From Acidobacteriota bacterium (lineage in GTDB: Bacteria > Acidobacteriota > Aminicenantia > Aminicenantales > Saccharicenantaceae), in the NCBI GenBank assembly GCA_033549365.1, contig JAWSUF010000013.1, positions 1 to 64,000 on the forward strand: a stretch of DNA of 64,000 bases. Direction: 5' to 3'. Positions within the stretch are counted from its first letter, which is position 1. Each line of letters opens with the position of its first letter. Both the position numbers and the translations under genes were made by a program. The notes beneath the pieces were generated by a model. It was not told where the DNA came from. It was given only the letters and a program-made list of their open reading frames with translations, and searched no databases. Below, one piece after another: positions 44,342 to 52,785 of the stretch.

Positions 44342-46126
44342 CTATTTCATCATCATGGCGATGCCCACGGCGCCGATGCCGTTATGGACGCCGATGACGG
44401 GGGAGATGTCGACGATGTAAGCCGGTTCGCGACCGAGACGCCCTCTCAGTCGCGAAGCATATTCCTCCGCTCGATCCCGGCTGCGGGCATGAACCAGGCC
44501 GTATTTCCAGACTTTGCCGCGATCGGCTTCGCGACCGATGAGCGAGACGATCTTTTTCATGTTGCCGCTTCGGCTGAAGGATTTGCCGGCGGCCGCGGCT
44601 TTCCCCTCGGCGTCCAGGGTGACGATGGGCTTGATGTTGAGAACCTTGGCCAAAAGCCCCTTGAGCGGGCTGACGCGCCCTCCGCGAACCATGTATTCCA
44701 GGGTCCGGACATCGACCCAGATGCGCGTCTTTTTGACCCAGTCCGGGGCTGCGGCTTCAATCTCAGCGGTGCTTGCCCCTCCGCGCAGGGCTTCGGCGGT
44801 CCTGAGGACAATGAGACCCAGGGAGGCCGAAAGCTGCCGTGAATTGAAAACGGAAACCTTTCCGGGGGGATATTCCCCGGCCGCCGTCTGAAACATCGCG
44901 TTCAGTCCGGACAGTTTTTCGGAGATAGTCCAGACGACGACGGAGGCGTAGTGCGTCGTCAGGAAGGAGAGCATATCCTGGACCGCCTTGGGCGTCGGCT
45001 GTGAGCTTTTCGGCATGACCGGCGAGGTCTCCAGCATCTCGTAGAACTTTTCCGGCGTCAGGGTGACCTTATCCAGAAACAGGCTCTCGCCGAAGACGAC
45101 GTGATAGGGGATGACGTGAACCTGATGGGCGTCCAGAACGTCCTGGGGAAGATCACACGAAGAATCCGTCACCAGGGCGATGTCGCCGAGCCTCTGGTGG
45201 GCGGCCTCGTACTGGCGAAGCATGTCGTCGGCCTTGATGTCGATCACGGATCCGAAATCCTTGATTTTGTAGAACATCTCGGCCGGACGGTCGGTGTGGC
45301 AGTGAATCCGGACGCGCGTTCCGGAACCGGCGACGATGACCGATTCTCCGAAAGACGCCGCTACATTCCGGATGACGTCGGGGTCGAGGTTTTCCCCGGC
45401 GATCAGGGCTTCGGCGCACCAGCGCTGCTCCAGCCCCTCGGCTGAGGTGTGAGCCGGCACCGCTGCATCGACATCAGGAATCGCTTTCCGAAAGCGCGCC
45501 AGGGCCCGCAGGTTGCCGCGGCCGATGAAATCCGCGACTCCCTGGATAAAATCGAAGAACCCCCGGGCTCCGGCATCGACGACACCGGCCCGGGCCAGAA
45601 CGGCCAGCTTTTCAGGCGTCCGCCTCAACGATTCCTCGGCAGCTTTCAGGGAGCGGGGCAGCAATTCGGAGAAGTCGGAAATGTGCATGCAGTGATCGTA
45701 AACGTCATCGGCCCATTCCTTGATGACGGTCAGCATGGTGCCTTCGACGGGTTTCAGCATCGCTTTGTAGGCGTGCCGTGCCGCCTTCCTGACGGATTCA
45801 CCGAAGGCCCGGGTGGTCAGCTGGATATCGTCACGCATCTCCCGGCTGAGGCCGTAGAGGAACTGGGCGAAAATCAGGCCGGAGTTTCCCCGGGCGCCGG
45901 CGATCGCGGCGTCGGCGATGGATTCCATGGTCGGCTGAACGGAAGGGAAGGCTTTGGCTTTTTCGGCGATGGCCCGCATGGTCGAGGCCAGATTAGTTCC
46001 CGTATCCGCATCCGGAACGGGAAAGACGTTGATTTTGTTCAGATAGTCCCGGTCCTCGATAACGGCGTTTCCCCCTGCCAGAACGGCATGAAACAGCCGA
46101 TTGCCGTTGATATAACGGATTTTCAT
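44342..46126 (-). CDS. DhaL-DegV fusion (FakA/FakB-like fatty-acid kinase)
   Basis: A 594-residue protein fusing two partners. Residues about 5-200 are a DhaL/DAK2 kinase domain (NVFPVPDADTGTNLASTM binds Mg-ATP, and GARGNSGLIFAQFL). A linker follows, then residues about 315-594 form a DegV domain (LVTDSSCDLP, SSQPTPKAVQ, VFNSRQLSASLGL, YIVDISPVIGVHNG), the fold that holds a fatty acid. In Firmicutes, FakA phosphorylates a fatty acid bound to a separate FakB; here both seem to be on one chain. Cytoplasmic. It is likely part of exogenous fatty-acid use, in line with the FadL-like porin in this window. Confidence 0.82.
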   Translation of the reverse strand: MKIRYINGNRLFHAVLAGGNAVIEDRDYLNKINVFPVPDADTGTNLASTMRAIAEKAKAFPSVQPTMESIADAAIAGARGNSGLIFAQFLYGLSREMRDDIQLTTRAFGESVRKAARHAYKAMLKPVEGTMLTVIKEWADDVYDHCMHISDFSELLPRSLKAAEESLRRTPEKLAVLARAGVVDAGARGFFDFIQGVADFIGRGNLRALARFRKAIPDVDAAVPAHTSAEGLEQRWCAEALIAGENLDPDVIRNVAASFGESVIVAGSGTRVRIHCHTDRPAEMFYKIKDFGSVIDIKADDMLRQYEAAHQRLGDIALVTDSSCDLPQDVLDAHQVHVIPYHVVFGESLFLDKVTLTPEKFYEMLETSPVMPKSSQPTPKAVQDMLSFLTTHYASVVVWTISEKLSGLNAMFQTAAGEYPPGKVSVFNSRQLSASLGLIVLRTAEALRGGASTAEIEAAAPDWVKKTRIWVDVRTLEYMVRGGRVSPLKGLLAKVLNIKPIVTLDAEGKAAAAGKSFSRSGNMKKIVSLIGREADRGKVWKYGLVHARSRDRAEEYASRLRGRLGREPAYIVDISPVIGVHNGIGAVGIAMMMK

Positions 46127-46163
46127 GGGTCCCTCACTCGCCCTCCATCATACCATATCGTTA

Positions 46164-47648
46164 TCAATCCGGCCGCAACTCCTTGATGAAGATATTCCGG
46201 AAAAAGACGGGAGAGATGCTGTCATGATTCTGAAGCCCGATATAGCCTTCATCGGCGAAATCGCGGACCTTGCCCCGGGGTTCGGCCTCCCAGTCCAGGA
46301 CGGCGACTCCGTTGAGCTCGACCTGGATCCGGTTTCCGACAAGCATAATCCTCATGTGGTTCCATTCGCCGGTCGGTTTTTCCGCATCCGCCGTCGGGGC
46401 CTCGGCGTCATAGACCGCCCCCGTGCGGTGGATGCCCTTCCCGGCGTCGTTTATCTGGATTTCGAAGGAGTGGTAGATGTAGTCGTCGCTTGTTGGGACT
46501 TCCGGCACCCGCACAAAAACCCCGGAATTTGTATCCTTACGGGCGCACTTGTATTCGAAATCCAGAACGAAATCCCGGAACATGCGCCGGCTGTACCAGA
46601 AGAGCCCCATGCCGTCGACGGATTCGAGGACGCCGGTCTTTGGGTCGAGCGTGAAATATCCCGGTCCGTAATGATTCCAGCCGTGCTTGTTATAGCGGCC
46701 TCCGCTTCGTCCGAGAATCTGTTCGTAGCCGTGGTAATACGTAACGCCGCGGAGGAATTCCAGGCCCTTGCGGATCGCGGGTTCGGGATTTTCGACTTCG
46801 GCCTCGTTTTCGTATTCGATGGTCAGGTGGCCCGCATAATCCTGAAGCGTCAGTTCGGCCAGAATTCTCCTGATATCGGCGCGGCCGTCGCCGAACGGCA
46901 CGTCGACCGCTCCCTGGATTCCGAAATCGCTCCGGTCCTTGAGATGGACGTCGATGATCCGTCCTTCGAGAAGCCGGAGGCAGGCGACGGGATCGAGTCC
47001 CGTGCGCATCCAGTGGCCGGTGTCGGCCGAAGCGCCGATCCGGGCGTCCCGTTCCGCGACCCGCTCCAGCACGGTCCCGGGTTGCGCATAGGGCGTTGGC
47101 GGAGGATGGTTGTGGATCGCAATCCGGACGCCGGTGGCCTTGACCATCTTTTCGATGAGCGCAAAGTCGGCCTCCCGCGGCTCGCAGACGACAATCCCGA
47201 TGCCCATGTCCCGGGCAAAATCGAAGACTTTCCGCATGTTGTCTTCGGTCGTCCCGATGTCCACGACGCCGTAGGCGACGAGCGTCATGCCGCGTTCGGC
47301 GAGAGCGTCCTTGACGCGCTTCCGCGTCGCTTCGTCCATGTCATGGCTGAACACGGTTTTGGAATCCCCGGCCTCCAGCTTTTGCCCCGGATAGGCCTGA
47401 ATCCGGGTGATGCCGAGGGCTTTCGTCCTGTCCAGCGTTTCAAAAAACGTGAACTTTCGAAACGTCCAGGCCTGCATGGCGATGGGGAAGGACTTGATGC
47501 GCACGGAATCGTAATCCGTCTCCCGGACGGCATCGGAAACATCCTGGGGGATTCCGGCCGCCGTCTGGGGTTTCGCACCGGCCGGAGGGGCCTGCATGAC
47601 GGCCAGGCAGATTGCGGCGCAGGCAAAAATCATCAGACAAATACGCAT
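46164..47648 (-). CDS. Exported sugar isomerase/epimerase-DUF1080 fusion
   Basis: A 494-residue exported protein with a signal peptide (to about residue 25). Residues about 50-290 are an AP endonuclease-2/xylose-isomerase-like TIM barrel (VRIAIHNHPPP, GASADTGHWM, IIDVHLKDRSDFG, GHLTIEYENE supply the metal ligands). Residues about 305-492 are a DUF1080/3-keto-disaccharide hydrolase beta-sandwich (DFVLDFEYKCARKDTNSGVFVR, GEWNHMRIMLVGNRIQVELNG). It is last in an operon with an oxidoreductase and a symporter. The neighbours suggest breakdown of 3-keto-sugars. Confidence 0.85.
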   Translation of the reverse strand: MRICLMIFACAAICLAVMQAPPAGAKPQTAAGIPQDVSDAVRETDYDSVRIKSFPIAMQAWTFRKFTFFETLDRTKALGITRIQAYPGQKLEAGDSKTVFSHDMDEATRKRVKDALAERGMTLVAYGVVDIGTTEDNMRKVFDFARDMGIGIVVCEPREADFALIEKMVKATGVRIAIHNHPPPTPYAQPGTVLERVAERDARIGASADTGHWMRTGLDPVACLRLLEGRIIDVHLKDRSDFGIQGAVDVPFGDGRADIRRILAELTLQDYAGHLTIEYENEAEVENPEPAIRKGLEFLRGVTYYHGYEQILGRSGGRYNKHGWNHYGPGYFTLDPKTGVLESVDGMGLFWYSRRMFRDFVLDFEYKCARKDTNSGVFVRVPEVPTSDDYIYHSFEIQINDAGKGIHRTGAVYDAEAPTADAEKPTGEWNHMRIMLVGNRIQVELNGVAVLDWEAEPRGKVRDFADEGYIGLQNHDSISPVFFRNIFIKELRPD

Positions 47649-47660
47649 GACGACCCTCCC

Positions 47661-48911
47661 TCAGCGCTTCCGGGGATTCCAGGCCCCGCGAGCCACGGCC
47701 GGGATGAAGGTGTCCAGTCCCGGCGGCGGATAGACCAGGGTTTTTTCCTGCTCGGCGCTCATGTAGGCGGCCATCAGAAGCTCGGCCACGTTCAGGCCGT
47801 CGCTGAAATTCTCCTCGGGCCGCTTCCCGTCGAGGAAGCTCTGAACCATGTGGCGGTTCTCGGCGATATAGCCGTACTCGGTCTCCTCGGAACCGACGAC
47901 GGGCATGAGGCCCATCTCGGCGTTCTGTTTTTCGACGAGGTCCTCGCCGCTATCGCCCTGGACGCCCCGGCTGAAGAACACCTTGAGCCCGGAGTCGAGG
48001 GTGTTGATGGACAGCGAGTATTCGGGCCCCAAAAGCTCCATGGACAGCCTCAGCCCGGCCCCGACATAACACCAGGATGTCGTGGTCTCGACGACCAGGA
48101 TCCGGCCGTCCGCGTCCTTGTACTCGACGAGGGCCCGGGCGAAATCCTCTGAGGGCCGCGTCAGGTAATCCGTTTTTCCGCCGGAATTGTCGAACAGGAT
48201 CTTGGCGTATTTCGGGTCCTGCCATTTCAGACAGGTGGCGTAGGCGGTGATTTTAACCGGCGTCAGGGACTCGCGGGGTGCGCCCGGCGCCGTGAGCATG
48301 AACCGGGCTTCCTCGACGGAGTGGCACATCATGTCGTTGAGAACGCCGCCGCCCTGGAGTTCGCCTTCCCAGAACCAGGGCATGTGGGGACCGCTGTGCT
48401 CCTCGGCGGCCCGGGCGAGATAAGGCCGGCCGCAGAAATTGGCCCCCCGCGCCCAGACAATCTCCTTGCCCCGGACGACGGCCGGCGCGAAGACCTGGTT
48501 TTCGAGATAGCCGTCGAGAAGCCCGGCTTTTTGGACGAGTTCGAGCATTTTCCGGGCTTCCGCGACATTGCGGCCCAGGGGCTTTTCGCAACAGATGCCG
48601 ACAAGCTCGCCCTTGCCTTTTTCCAGGGCATGGACGATCTCCTCCATGACTTCGAGCCGGGTGAAGTTGGGAGAGCCGATCCAGATGGCGTCGATGGCCG
48701 GGTCGGCCACCATGTCGGTCAGGCTGCGGTGGACGCGGGGCTCGCCGACCCTCAGGCTTTTGGCCAGCGCGGCCGCTTCTTCGGCCCGCTTCATGTCCGG
48801 ATCGACGATGCCGAGGACGTCGGCGTCGCGGACGCCGACCCAGGACCGGATATGGAAGCGGGTGATGAAGCCGCCTCCGACAAAACCGATGCCCAGTGTT
48901 TTCTTTTTCAT
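47661..48911 (-). CDS. Gfo/Idh/MocA-family oxidoreductase
   Basis: A 416-residue NAD(P)-dependent oxidoreductase. The Rossmann fold begins IGFVGGGFITRFHIRSW, followed by IDAIWIGSPNFTR and CCEKPLGRNVAEA, with the Glu-Lys-Pro motif typical of sugar or inositol dehydrogenases; the C-terminal half is the usual beta-sheet domain. The ATG at 48911 is set by AGGAG seven bases upstream; another ATG two codons earlier is too close to that site. It lies 22 bases after the symporter gene and 12 bases before the isomerase-DUF1080 gene. It may oxidise or reduce the 3-position of sugars. Confidence 0.88.
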   Translation of the reverse strand: MKKKTLGIGFVGGGFITRFHIRSWVGVRDADVLGIVDPDMKRAEEAAALAKSLRVGEPRVHRSLTDMVADPAIDAIWIGSPNFTRLEVMEEIVHALEKGKGELVGICCEKPLGRNVAEARKMLELVQKAGLLDGYLENQVFAPAVVRGKEIVWARGANFCGRPYLARAAEEHSGPHMPWFWEGELQGGGVLNDMMCHSVEEARFMLTAPGAPRESLTPVKITAYATCLKWQDPKYAKILFDNSGGKTDYLTRPSEDFARALVEYKDADGRILVVETTTSWCYVGAGLRLSMELLGPEYSLSINTLDSGLKVFFSRGVQGDSGEDLVEKQNAEMGLMPVVGSEETEYGYIAENRHMVQSFLDGKRPEENFSDGLNVAELLMAAYMSAEQEKTLVYPPPGLDTFIPAVARGAWNPRKR

Positions 48912-48933
48912 TTTCATTCTCCTGATATAGAAC

Positions 48934-50136
48934 TCATGCCGAGGCGGATTTCTTTTCCCGGAAAAAGGCGACGAACGCAATGAGGCAGAGGATCGTCAGG
49001 ACCGTCGGAACGATGAAGACCGATCGCCAGTTGGTCACCGCCTCAATCGTGAAGATCGTCTGGATCCAGCCGGCGAACAGGCTGCCGACAAAATTCCCGA
49101 ACCCGAGCAGAGCGATGGCGATCAGGCTTTGGGCCGAGGCCCGGATGTCTTTGGGCGCGATCCGGTCGACATAGATGAAGGCCGTGGTGAAGAAGAAAAC
49201 GTAGCAGAAGCCGTGGAGAGACAGCGAGGAAATGACGAGCCAGGACGGGGCGCCGATGACGAAGATGATATACCGGATGGGCCAGGCCAGGATCCCGATG
49301 GCCAAAGTGGTCCGCATGCCGAAGCGGGGCAGGAAGTAGGGGAGGAGCAGGGCCATGACGAAGATCTCGGCGATCTGGGCGATGGTCATGACCGCAGGCA
49401 CGGCCGAACCGGTTACACCGATGCTGTCCGTCAAGAAGGGCGCCGTCAGGATGTAATAGAACTGAAGCTCCGTGGCCACGACGAAGGAGATGATGACGAA
49501 GATCAGGAAGTTTTTATCCCGCAGCATTTTCAAGGCTTCGAGGAAGGCCCAGGGCTTAGCGCCCTCCTTGCGGGGCGGTGTATGCGGAAGCCCGAAGGAC
49601 ATGAAGCCCATGACGAGCGAAAAGATCCCGGCCAGAAAGAGCGTGTCGCCCTTGAGCAGGGGGATTTCGATTCCCGCGGAGATGGTGCGCCATCCCGTCA
49701 GGATCCAGCCGGCGGCGATCCAGCCGATCGTCCCCCAGACCCGGATGCGGCCGAAGTCCTTCTCGGAGTTTTCGAGATTGATGAAGGCGATGGAGTTGGT
49801 CAGGGCCAGGGTGGGGGCGTAGACGACGCAGTAAAAGAACATCAGCCACATCATCGGCGCGAAGGCCGTCACGGTGGAGATGATGATGAGGAAAAACCCC
49901 CCGGCAAGCTGCATGCCGGCGATCACCTTCTGGGTCGGGAAATAGCGGTCGGCGATCTGGCCGCCGATGAACGGCGCGATGATCGTGGCCAGAGGCAGCA
50001 GGCTGTAGATCAGCCCGACCTGGGTTCCGGTGTATCCGAGGGTGTTGATGAGGTATTCGGATAAAACCGGGGCCCAGGCTCCCCAGATCGCGTACTGGAG
50101 AAACATCATCAGGCCGAGACGAAACTTGACGCTCAT
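48934..50136 (-). CDS. MFS transporter of the nucleoside:H+ symporter type
   Basis: A 400-residue membrane protein with about 12 transmembrane segments. The N-terminal FLQYAIWGAWAPVLSEYL and the loop GGQIADRYFPTQKVIAGMQL are typical of the NupG/XapB nucleoside symporter family. GGAGCC precedes the ATG. In this operon context, with a Gfo/Idh/MocA oxidoreductase and a sugar isomerase fusion, the substrate may be a sugar or sugar derivative rather than a nucleoside. It is the first gene of the operon. Confidence 0.85.
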   Translation of the reverse strand: MSVKFRLGLMMFLQYAIWGAWAPVLSEYLINTLGYTGTQVGLIYSLLPLATIIAPFIGGQIADRYFPTQKVIAGMQLAGGFFLIIISTVTAFAPMMWLMFFYCVVYAPTLALTNSIAFINLENSEKDFGRIRVWGTIGWIAAGWILTGWRTISAGIEIPLLKGDTLFLAGIFSLVMGFMSFGLPHTPPRKEGAKPWAFLEALKMLRDKNFLIFVIISFVVATELQFYYILTAPFLTDSIGVTGSAVPAVMTIAQIAEIFVMALLLPYFLPRFGMRTTLAIGILAWPIRYIIFVIGAPSWLVISSLSLHGFCYVFFFTTAFIYVDRIAPKDIRASAQSLIAIALLGFGNFVGSLFAGWIQTIFTIEAVTNWRSVFIVPTVLTILCLIAFVAFFREKKSASA

Positions 50137-50237
50137 GGATGGCTCCTTTCAGGCGAGTTCGGCTCGCGGGGAGGCGGCCGGAATCGAATGCAAAGTATCC
50201 CAAAGGCGCGGGATTTGTCAACCTGACAACCTCGATA

Positions 50238-50269
50238 TGCGCACAACCACCGTGCTGTGGTTGCGCGCA
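50238..50269. promoter_or_regulatory. Long imperfect palindrome upstream of the symporter operon
   Basis: TGCGCACAACCAC (50238-50250) pairs with GTGGTTGCGCGCA (50257-50269) at 12 of 13 positions around a 6-base loop. It lies about 100 bases upstream of the symporter start. Neither strand has a T-run after the stem, so it is a better operator or cruciform candidate than terminator. Confidence 0.4.
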
Positions 50270-50284
50270 AAAAGAGCTGATTAG

Positions 50285-50669
50285 CGGCGGGGGGAGGGGA
50301 AAGATCAAGTCTAACAGTCTAAACTTAGTCCACCTTTAAAATTTAAGACAGCCCGCTTTTAAGTTTACTTGACACCCGTCGGTGGAAGGCATAACTAATT
50401 GAATGTGTAGCTATGGGGATTTCTGGGTGGATGTATTATTATAGAAAGTCTTCTTGACAAATCGCGGTGTTTTGTAATAACATAAATTTGTGAAAAGTGG
50501 GGTAAATATAAATTTGTCGGCGTATTACATAGAATCCATTTCTCACCCCGCTCCGAGCGGAAAACATGAACTAAAAGACTGCAGTAAAAGGACTTATGCG
50601 GGTTAACGAGTTTGGGTTTTTTATTGTGATTTTGCGCTCTAAAGGTGTTAAGAAGAAACTATATATGCA
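50285..50669. other. AT-rich gene-free stretch at the left edge of the cassette insertion
   Basis: Composition drops sharply from GC-rich to AT-rich at about 50,285. No coding sequence is supported. It contains a promoter-like pair (TTGACA at 50454-50459 and TAACAT at 50478-50483, 18 bases apart) pointing into the cassettes, and another TTGACA at 50369-50374. No integron integrase gene or fragment is seen. Confidence 0.5.
50454..50483 (+). promoter_or_regulatory. Possible promoter reading into the gene cassettes
   Basis: TTGACA (50454-50459) and TAACAT (50478-50483) are 18 bases apart and about 200 bases upstream of the first cassette ORF, which has no ribosome binding site of its own. Confidence 0.4.
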
Positions 50670-50683
50670 TTGTTGGGCAGCAC
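50670..50683. repeat. Left cassette boundary: half of a perfect 14-bp inverted repeat
   Basis: TTGTTGGGCAGCAC includes GTTGGGC, which fits the integron crossover consensus GTTRRRY. It is the exact reverse complement of GTGCTGCCCAACAA at 51042-51055, at the start of the downstream attC. The cassette ORF fills the space between the two halves, starting one base after the first. Confidence 0.65.
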
Positions 50684-50684
50684 A

Positions 50685-51041
50685 ATGCTAGGGATGGCAG
50701 GCGGTCTGCTCGAGGCGCTCTTTGTGTCTCGAGCGAACAAGTTGGCCGACAAGAGCGCCCTGTTTCGCTCGCCAGCTGCTCCAATCGACGGCAGGACGCA
50801 GAAAGCTCTTAATCTCCGCCAATGGACTCTAGCGCCATACATCGATGTTGGCCACGATCTTGGTTGGATCTCGCGTTCTGCCAAAGACGTAGCGGCGATC
50901 CTTCGTGATTACCGGAACTATGTTCATCCAGAGAAGGAACGTGCCTATGGAATTAACCTCTCCGTCGATGATGCTGCGATGCTCTGGGAGATCACGAAGA
51001 CCTTGAGCAAGGAGCTTCTCTCATTGAAGGGGGCGACATGA
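50685..51041 (+). CDS. Cassette-borne HEPN-like small protein
   Basis: A 118-residue protein of unknown function. It is helical; the segment VAAILRDYRNYVHPEKER carries an R-N-x2-H/R-x6-H arrangement similar to HEPN and DUF4145-type domains, followed by an amphipathic C-terminal helix (AAMLWEITKTLSKELLSL). The ATG follows the GTTRRRY-type boundary after six bases and the TGA immediately precedes the attC region, so the ORF fills a gene cassette with almost no spare sequence. No ribosome binding site is present, which is common for cassettes. If HEPN-like it could be an RNase or a degenerate immunity-type protein. Confidence 0.6.
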   Translation: MLGMAGGLLEALFVSRANKLADKSALFRSPAAPIDGRTQKALNLRQWTLAPYIDVGHDLGWISRSAKDVAAILRDYRNYVHPEKERAYGINLSVDDAAMLWEITKTLSKELLSLKGAT

Positions 51042-51046
51042 GTGCT

Positions 51047-51108
51047 GCCCAACAAGCCGTTGCAGCGGGCGGCGCTGCGCGCCTCCGCTGAACGCCAGGA
51101 TGTTAGGC
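51047..51108. other. Integron attC recombination site
   Basis: A 62-base element beginning GCCCAAC (51047-51053, consensus RYYYAAC) and ending GTTAGGC (51102-51108, consensus GTTRRRY). Inside, GTTGCAGCGG on the left pairs with CCGCTGAAC on the right, leaving one unpaired G, the extrahelical base that sets strand choice in attC recombination. The GC-rich middle folds into a terminal hairpin. Ends, length, imperfect pairing and the bulge all match known attC sites. Confidence 0.85.
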
Positions 51109-51182
51109 TGACAAACAACCATGTGGAAACGAGCTAAAACAGACGACATCACAGAGAAATTCTGTTTAACAAGGATGATACT

Positions 51183-51716
51183 ATGCCGCATGCACTCGAA
51201 TTAAAATACGGTCTAACGGCCCAGGAACTGCTCGATGCAATAGACAGGCGATTTCGCCTAAAGGTGGCTTTGGAAGGTGCTGTCGCAGAAGTACATTTCG
51301 AGAGGAAACTACGTATCGCAAGTAGAGAAGGCTGGTTGACTAGCTACGAAGACCACGATGCGGATGGCTTGCATGATTTTACCGTAGTAGCGATATCTGG
51401 AAGGTCCATAAGAGTTGAAGTAAAGACTATTCGTAACGGCCCGAAACCTCAGGTCGAACTACAAAAGACGCGTGCTGCCAAAGGCGACCCTAGCAGTCGC
51501 TATTACGACCATAATCATTTCGATGTTGTCGCCGTCTGTGTCGGCCGCTACACCGGTGATTGGAGTCAATTCCGATACGCATTGGTAAGAGAGCTTCCGC
51601 GCCACCGAAATCATCCGAATAAAATTCAAGTCATGCATTCCATTCCAGATGAGGAAGAGATAATCCCACGATGGTTTTCACGCTTTCAGGATGTCATTGA
51701 TGCATATTCAATCTGA
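51183..51716 (+). CDS. PD-(D/E)XK restriction endonuclease-like protein
   Basis: A 177-residue protein. The core reads [21 protein letters not shown], with Asp65, Glu79 and Lys81 forming a D-(x)n-E-x-K nuclease site; Glu40 in HFERKL could be the extra acidic residue. The C-terminal half is mixed alpha/beta with [15 protein letters not shown]. It overlaps the downstream methyltransferase gene by 26 bases, the tight coupling expected of a type II restriction pair. Recognition sequence unknown. The ATG at 51183 has AAGGATG nearby. It lies after the attC site as the second cassette unit. Confidence 0.72.
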   Translation: MPHALELKYGLTAQELLDAIDRRFRLKVALEGAVAEVHFERKLRIASREGWLTSYEDHDADGLHDFTVVAISGRSIRVEVKTIRNGPKPQVELQKTRAAKGDPSSRYYDHNHFDVVAVCVGRYTGDWSQFRYALVRELPRHRNHPNKIQVMHSIPDEEEIIPRWFSRFQDVIDAYSI

Positions 51717-52629
51717 ACCGATCTACAAAACTAAGTTTGGGGCGATGTATTGCACTAATAGCCTAGGATTCATGCAACAGATGCCTGATGATTCGATTGA
51801 TCTAGTTATTACAAGTCCGCCGTACGCTCTCCATTTCAAGAAAGAATATGGAAATGCCAACCAGGAGGATTACATTACTTGGTTTCTTCCTTTTACCCGG
51901 GAAATCAAACGAATTATAAAGCCATCAGGCTCCTTTGTCCTAAATCTTGGAGGTGCATGGAAACCCGGGTTACCGATTCGCAGTCTATACCATTATCGAG
52001 TAATTCTTGCTCTTGCAGACGATGTCGGATTTGATTTGGCGCAAGAATATTTTTGGTTCAATCCGGCAAAAATGCCGGCACCAGCTGAGTGGGTAAATGT
52101 TCGGCGAATTCGGGTAAAAGATAGTGTGGAATATATTTTTTGGCTTATAAAAGATTCGATGGCTAAAGCTGATAATCGAAAGGTTCTGCAACCGTACAGC
52201 AAGGATATGAAACGCCTAATCAAACGAGGAGTGAAGCAAACCATTCGGCCAAGCGGCCATGTTATTAATAGTACATTTGCAAGCGATCATGGCGGTTCAA
52301 TTCCATCAAATCTTATCCAGTGTGGTAACAATGAATCGAATAGCGCTTATATAAAAAAATGCAAATCTGCTGGCACTAAAATACATCCAGCTCGTTTTCC
52401 TACAGAGCTACCAAGATTCTTTATTGAATTTCTCACGAATCCAGGGGATATTGTGCTTGATCCATTTGCGGGTAGCAATACCACAGGGTATGTAGCTGAG
52501 GGTCTAAAGCGCAAATGGGTTTCTGTGGAAATTCGAAACGATTATGCACAGGAGAGTCGATTGCGCTTTGAGGGAACGCAAGAAGAAGTCGATATTGCTC
52601 AGGGTCAACAGATTCTGCTTTTTGAATAA
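51691..52629 (+). CDS. Site-specific DNA methyltransferase (beta-type, TSPPY)
   Basis: A 312-residue modification enzyme. The catalytic motif IV TSPPY is at residues 41-45 and the AdoMet-binding motif [10 protein letters not shown] near 257, so the order is catalytic before cofactor motif, the beta class. S-P-P-Y favours N4-cytosine methylation, although N6-adenine enzymes can share it. The target-recognition part would be the intervening 150 residues. The start at 51691 lies within the endonuclease gene; an alternative ATG is nine bases later. It should protect DNA from the upstream endonuclease. AT-richer than the flanking chromosome. Confidence 0.88.
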   Translation: MSLMHIQSEPIYKTKFGAMYCTNSLGFMQQMPDDSIDLVITSPPYALHFKKEYGNANQEDYITWFLPFTREIKRIIKPSGSFVLNLGGAWKPGLPIRSLYHYRVILALADDVGFDLAQEYFWFNPAKMPAPAEWVNVRRIRVKDSVEYIFWLIKDSMAKADNRKVLQPYSKDMKRLIKRGVKQTIRPSGHVINSTFASDHGGSIPSNLIQCGNNESNSAYIKKCKSAGTKIHPARFPTELPRFFIEFLTNPGDIVLDPFAGSNTTGYVAEGLKRKWVSVEIRNDYAQESRLRFEGTQEEVDIAQGQQILLFE

Positions 52630-52677
52630 GGTCATTATTTGGCGCGATGGCAGAGATCATTCGTGTGGATTCGCCCA

Positions 52678-52732
52678 GCTTAACATCCGGTTGCAGCGAA
52701 CAGACCTCTATACGACCCTTTGCCAGTTAATC
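52678..52732. other. Degenerate attC-like site at the right edge
   Basis: GCTTAAC (52678-52684, RYYYAAC) followed by GTTGCAGCG (52690-52698) repeats the left half of the clear attC site at 51047. The right half is poor: GTTAATC at 52726-52732 only partly fits GTTRRRY and the matching inner arm is missing. It may be a truncated or decayed site marking the right end of the cassette insertion. Confidence 0.45.
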
Positions 52733-52785
52733 GTACCCGAATAGGATCGTGAATTGATGCCATGGAGGCATTTGAAAAGCGTTGG

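Noticed and set aside
46125-48152. 675-codon plus-strand open frame
   Set aside because: Antisense to the isomerase-DUF1080 and oxidoreductase genes; no start signal and low-complexity composition.
50238-50269. Terminator for the cassette region or the symporter operon
   Set aside because: The stem is strong but no T-run follows on either strand; kept as a possible operator only.
51121-51204. 27-codon frame from the ATG at 51121, possible leader peptide
   Set aside because: No ribosome binding site and no sign of attenuation; it overlaps the endonuclease start by chance.
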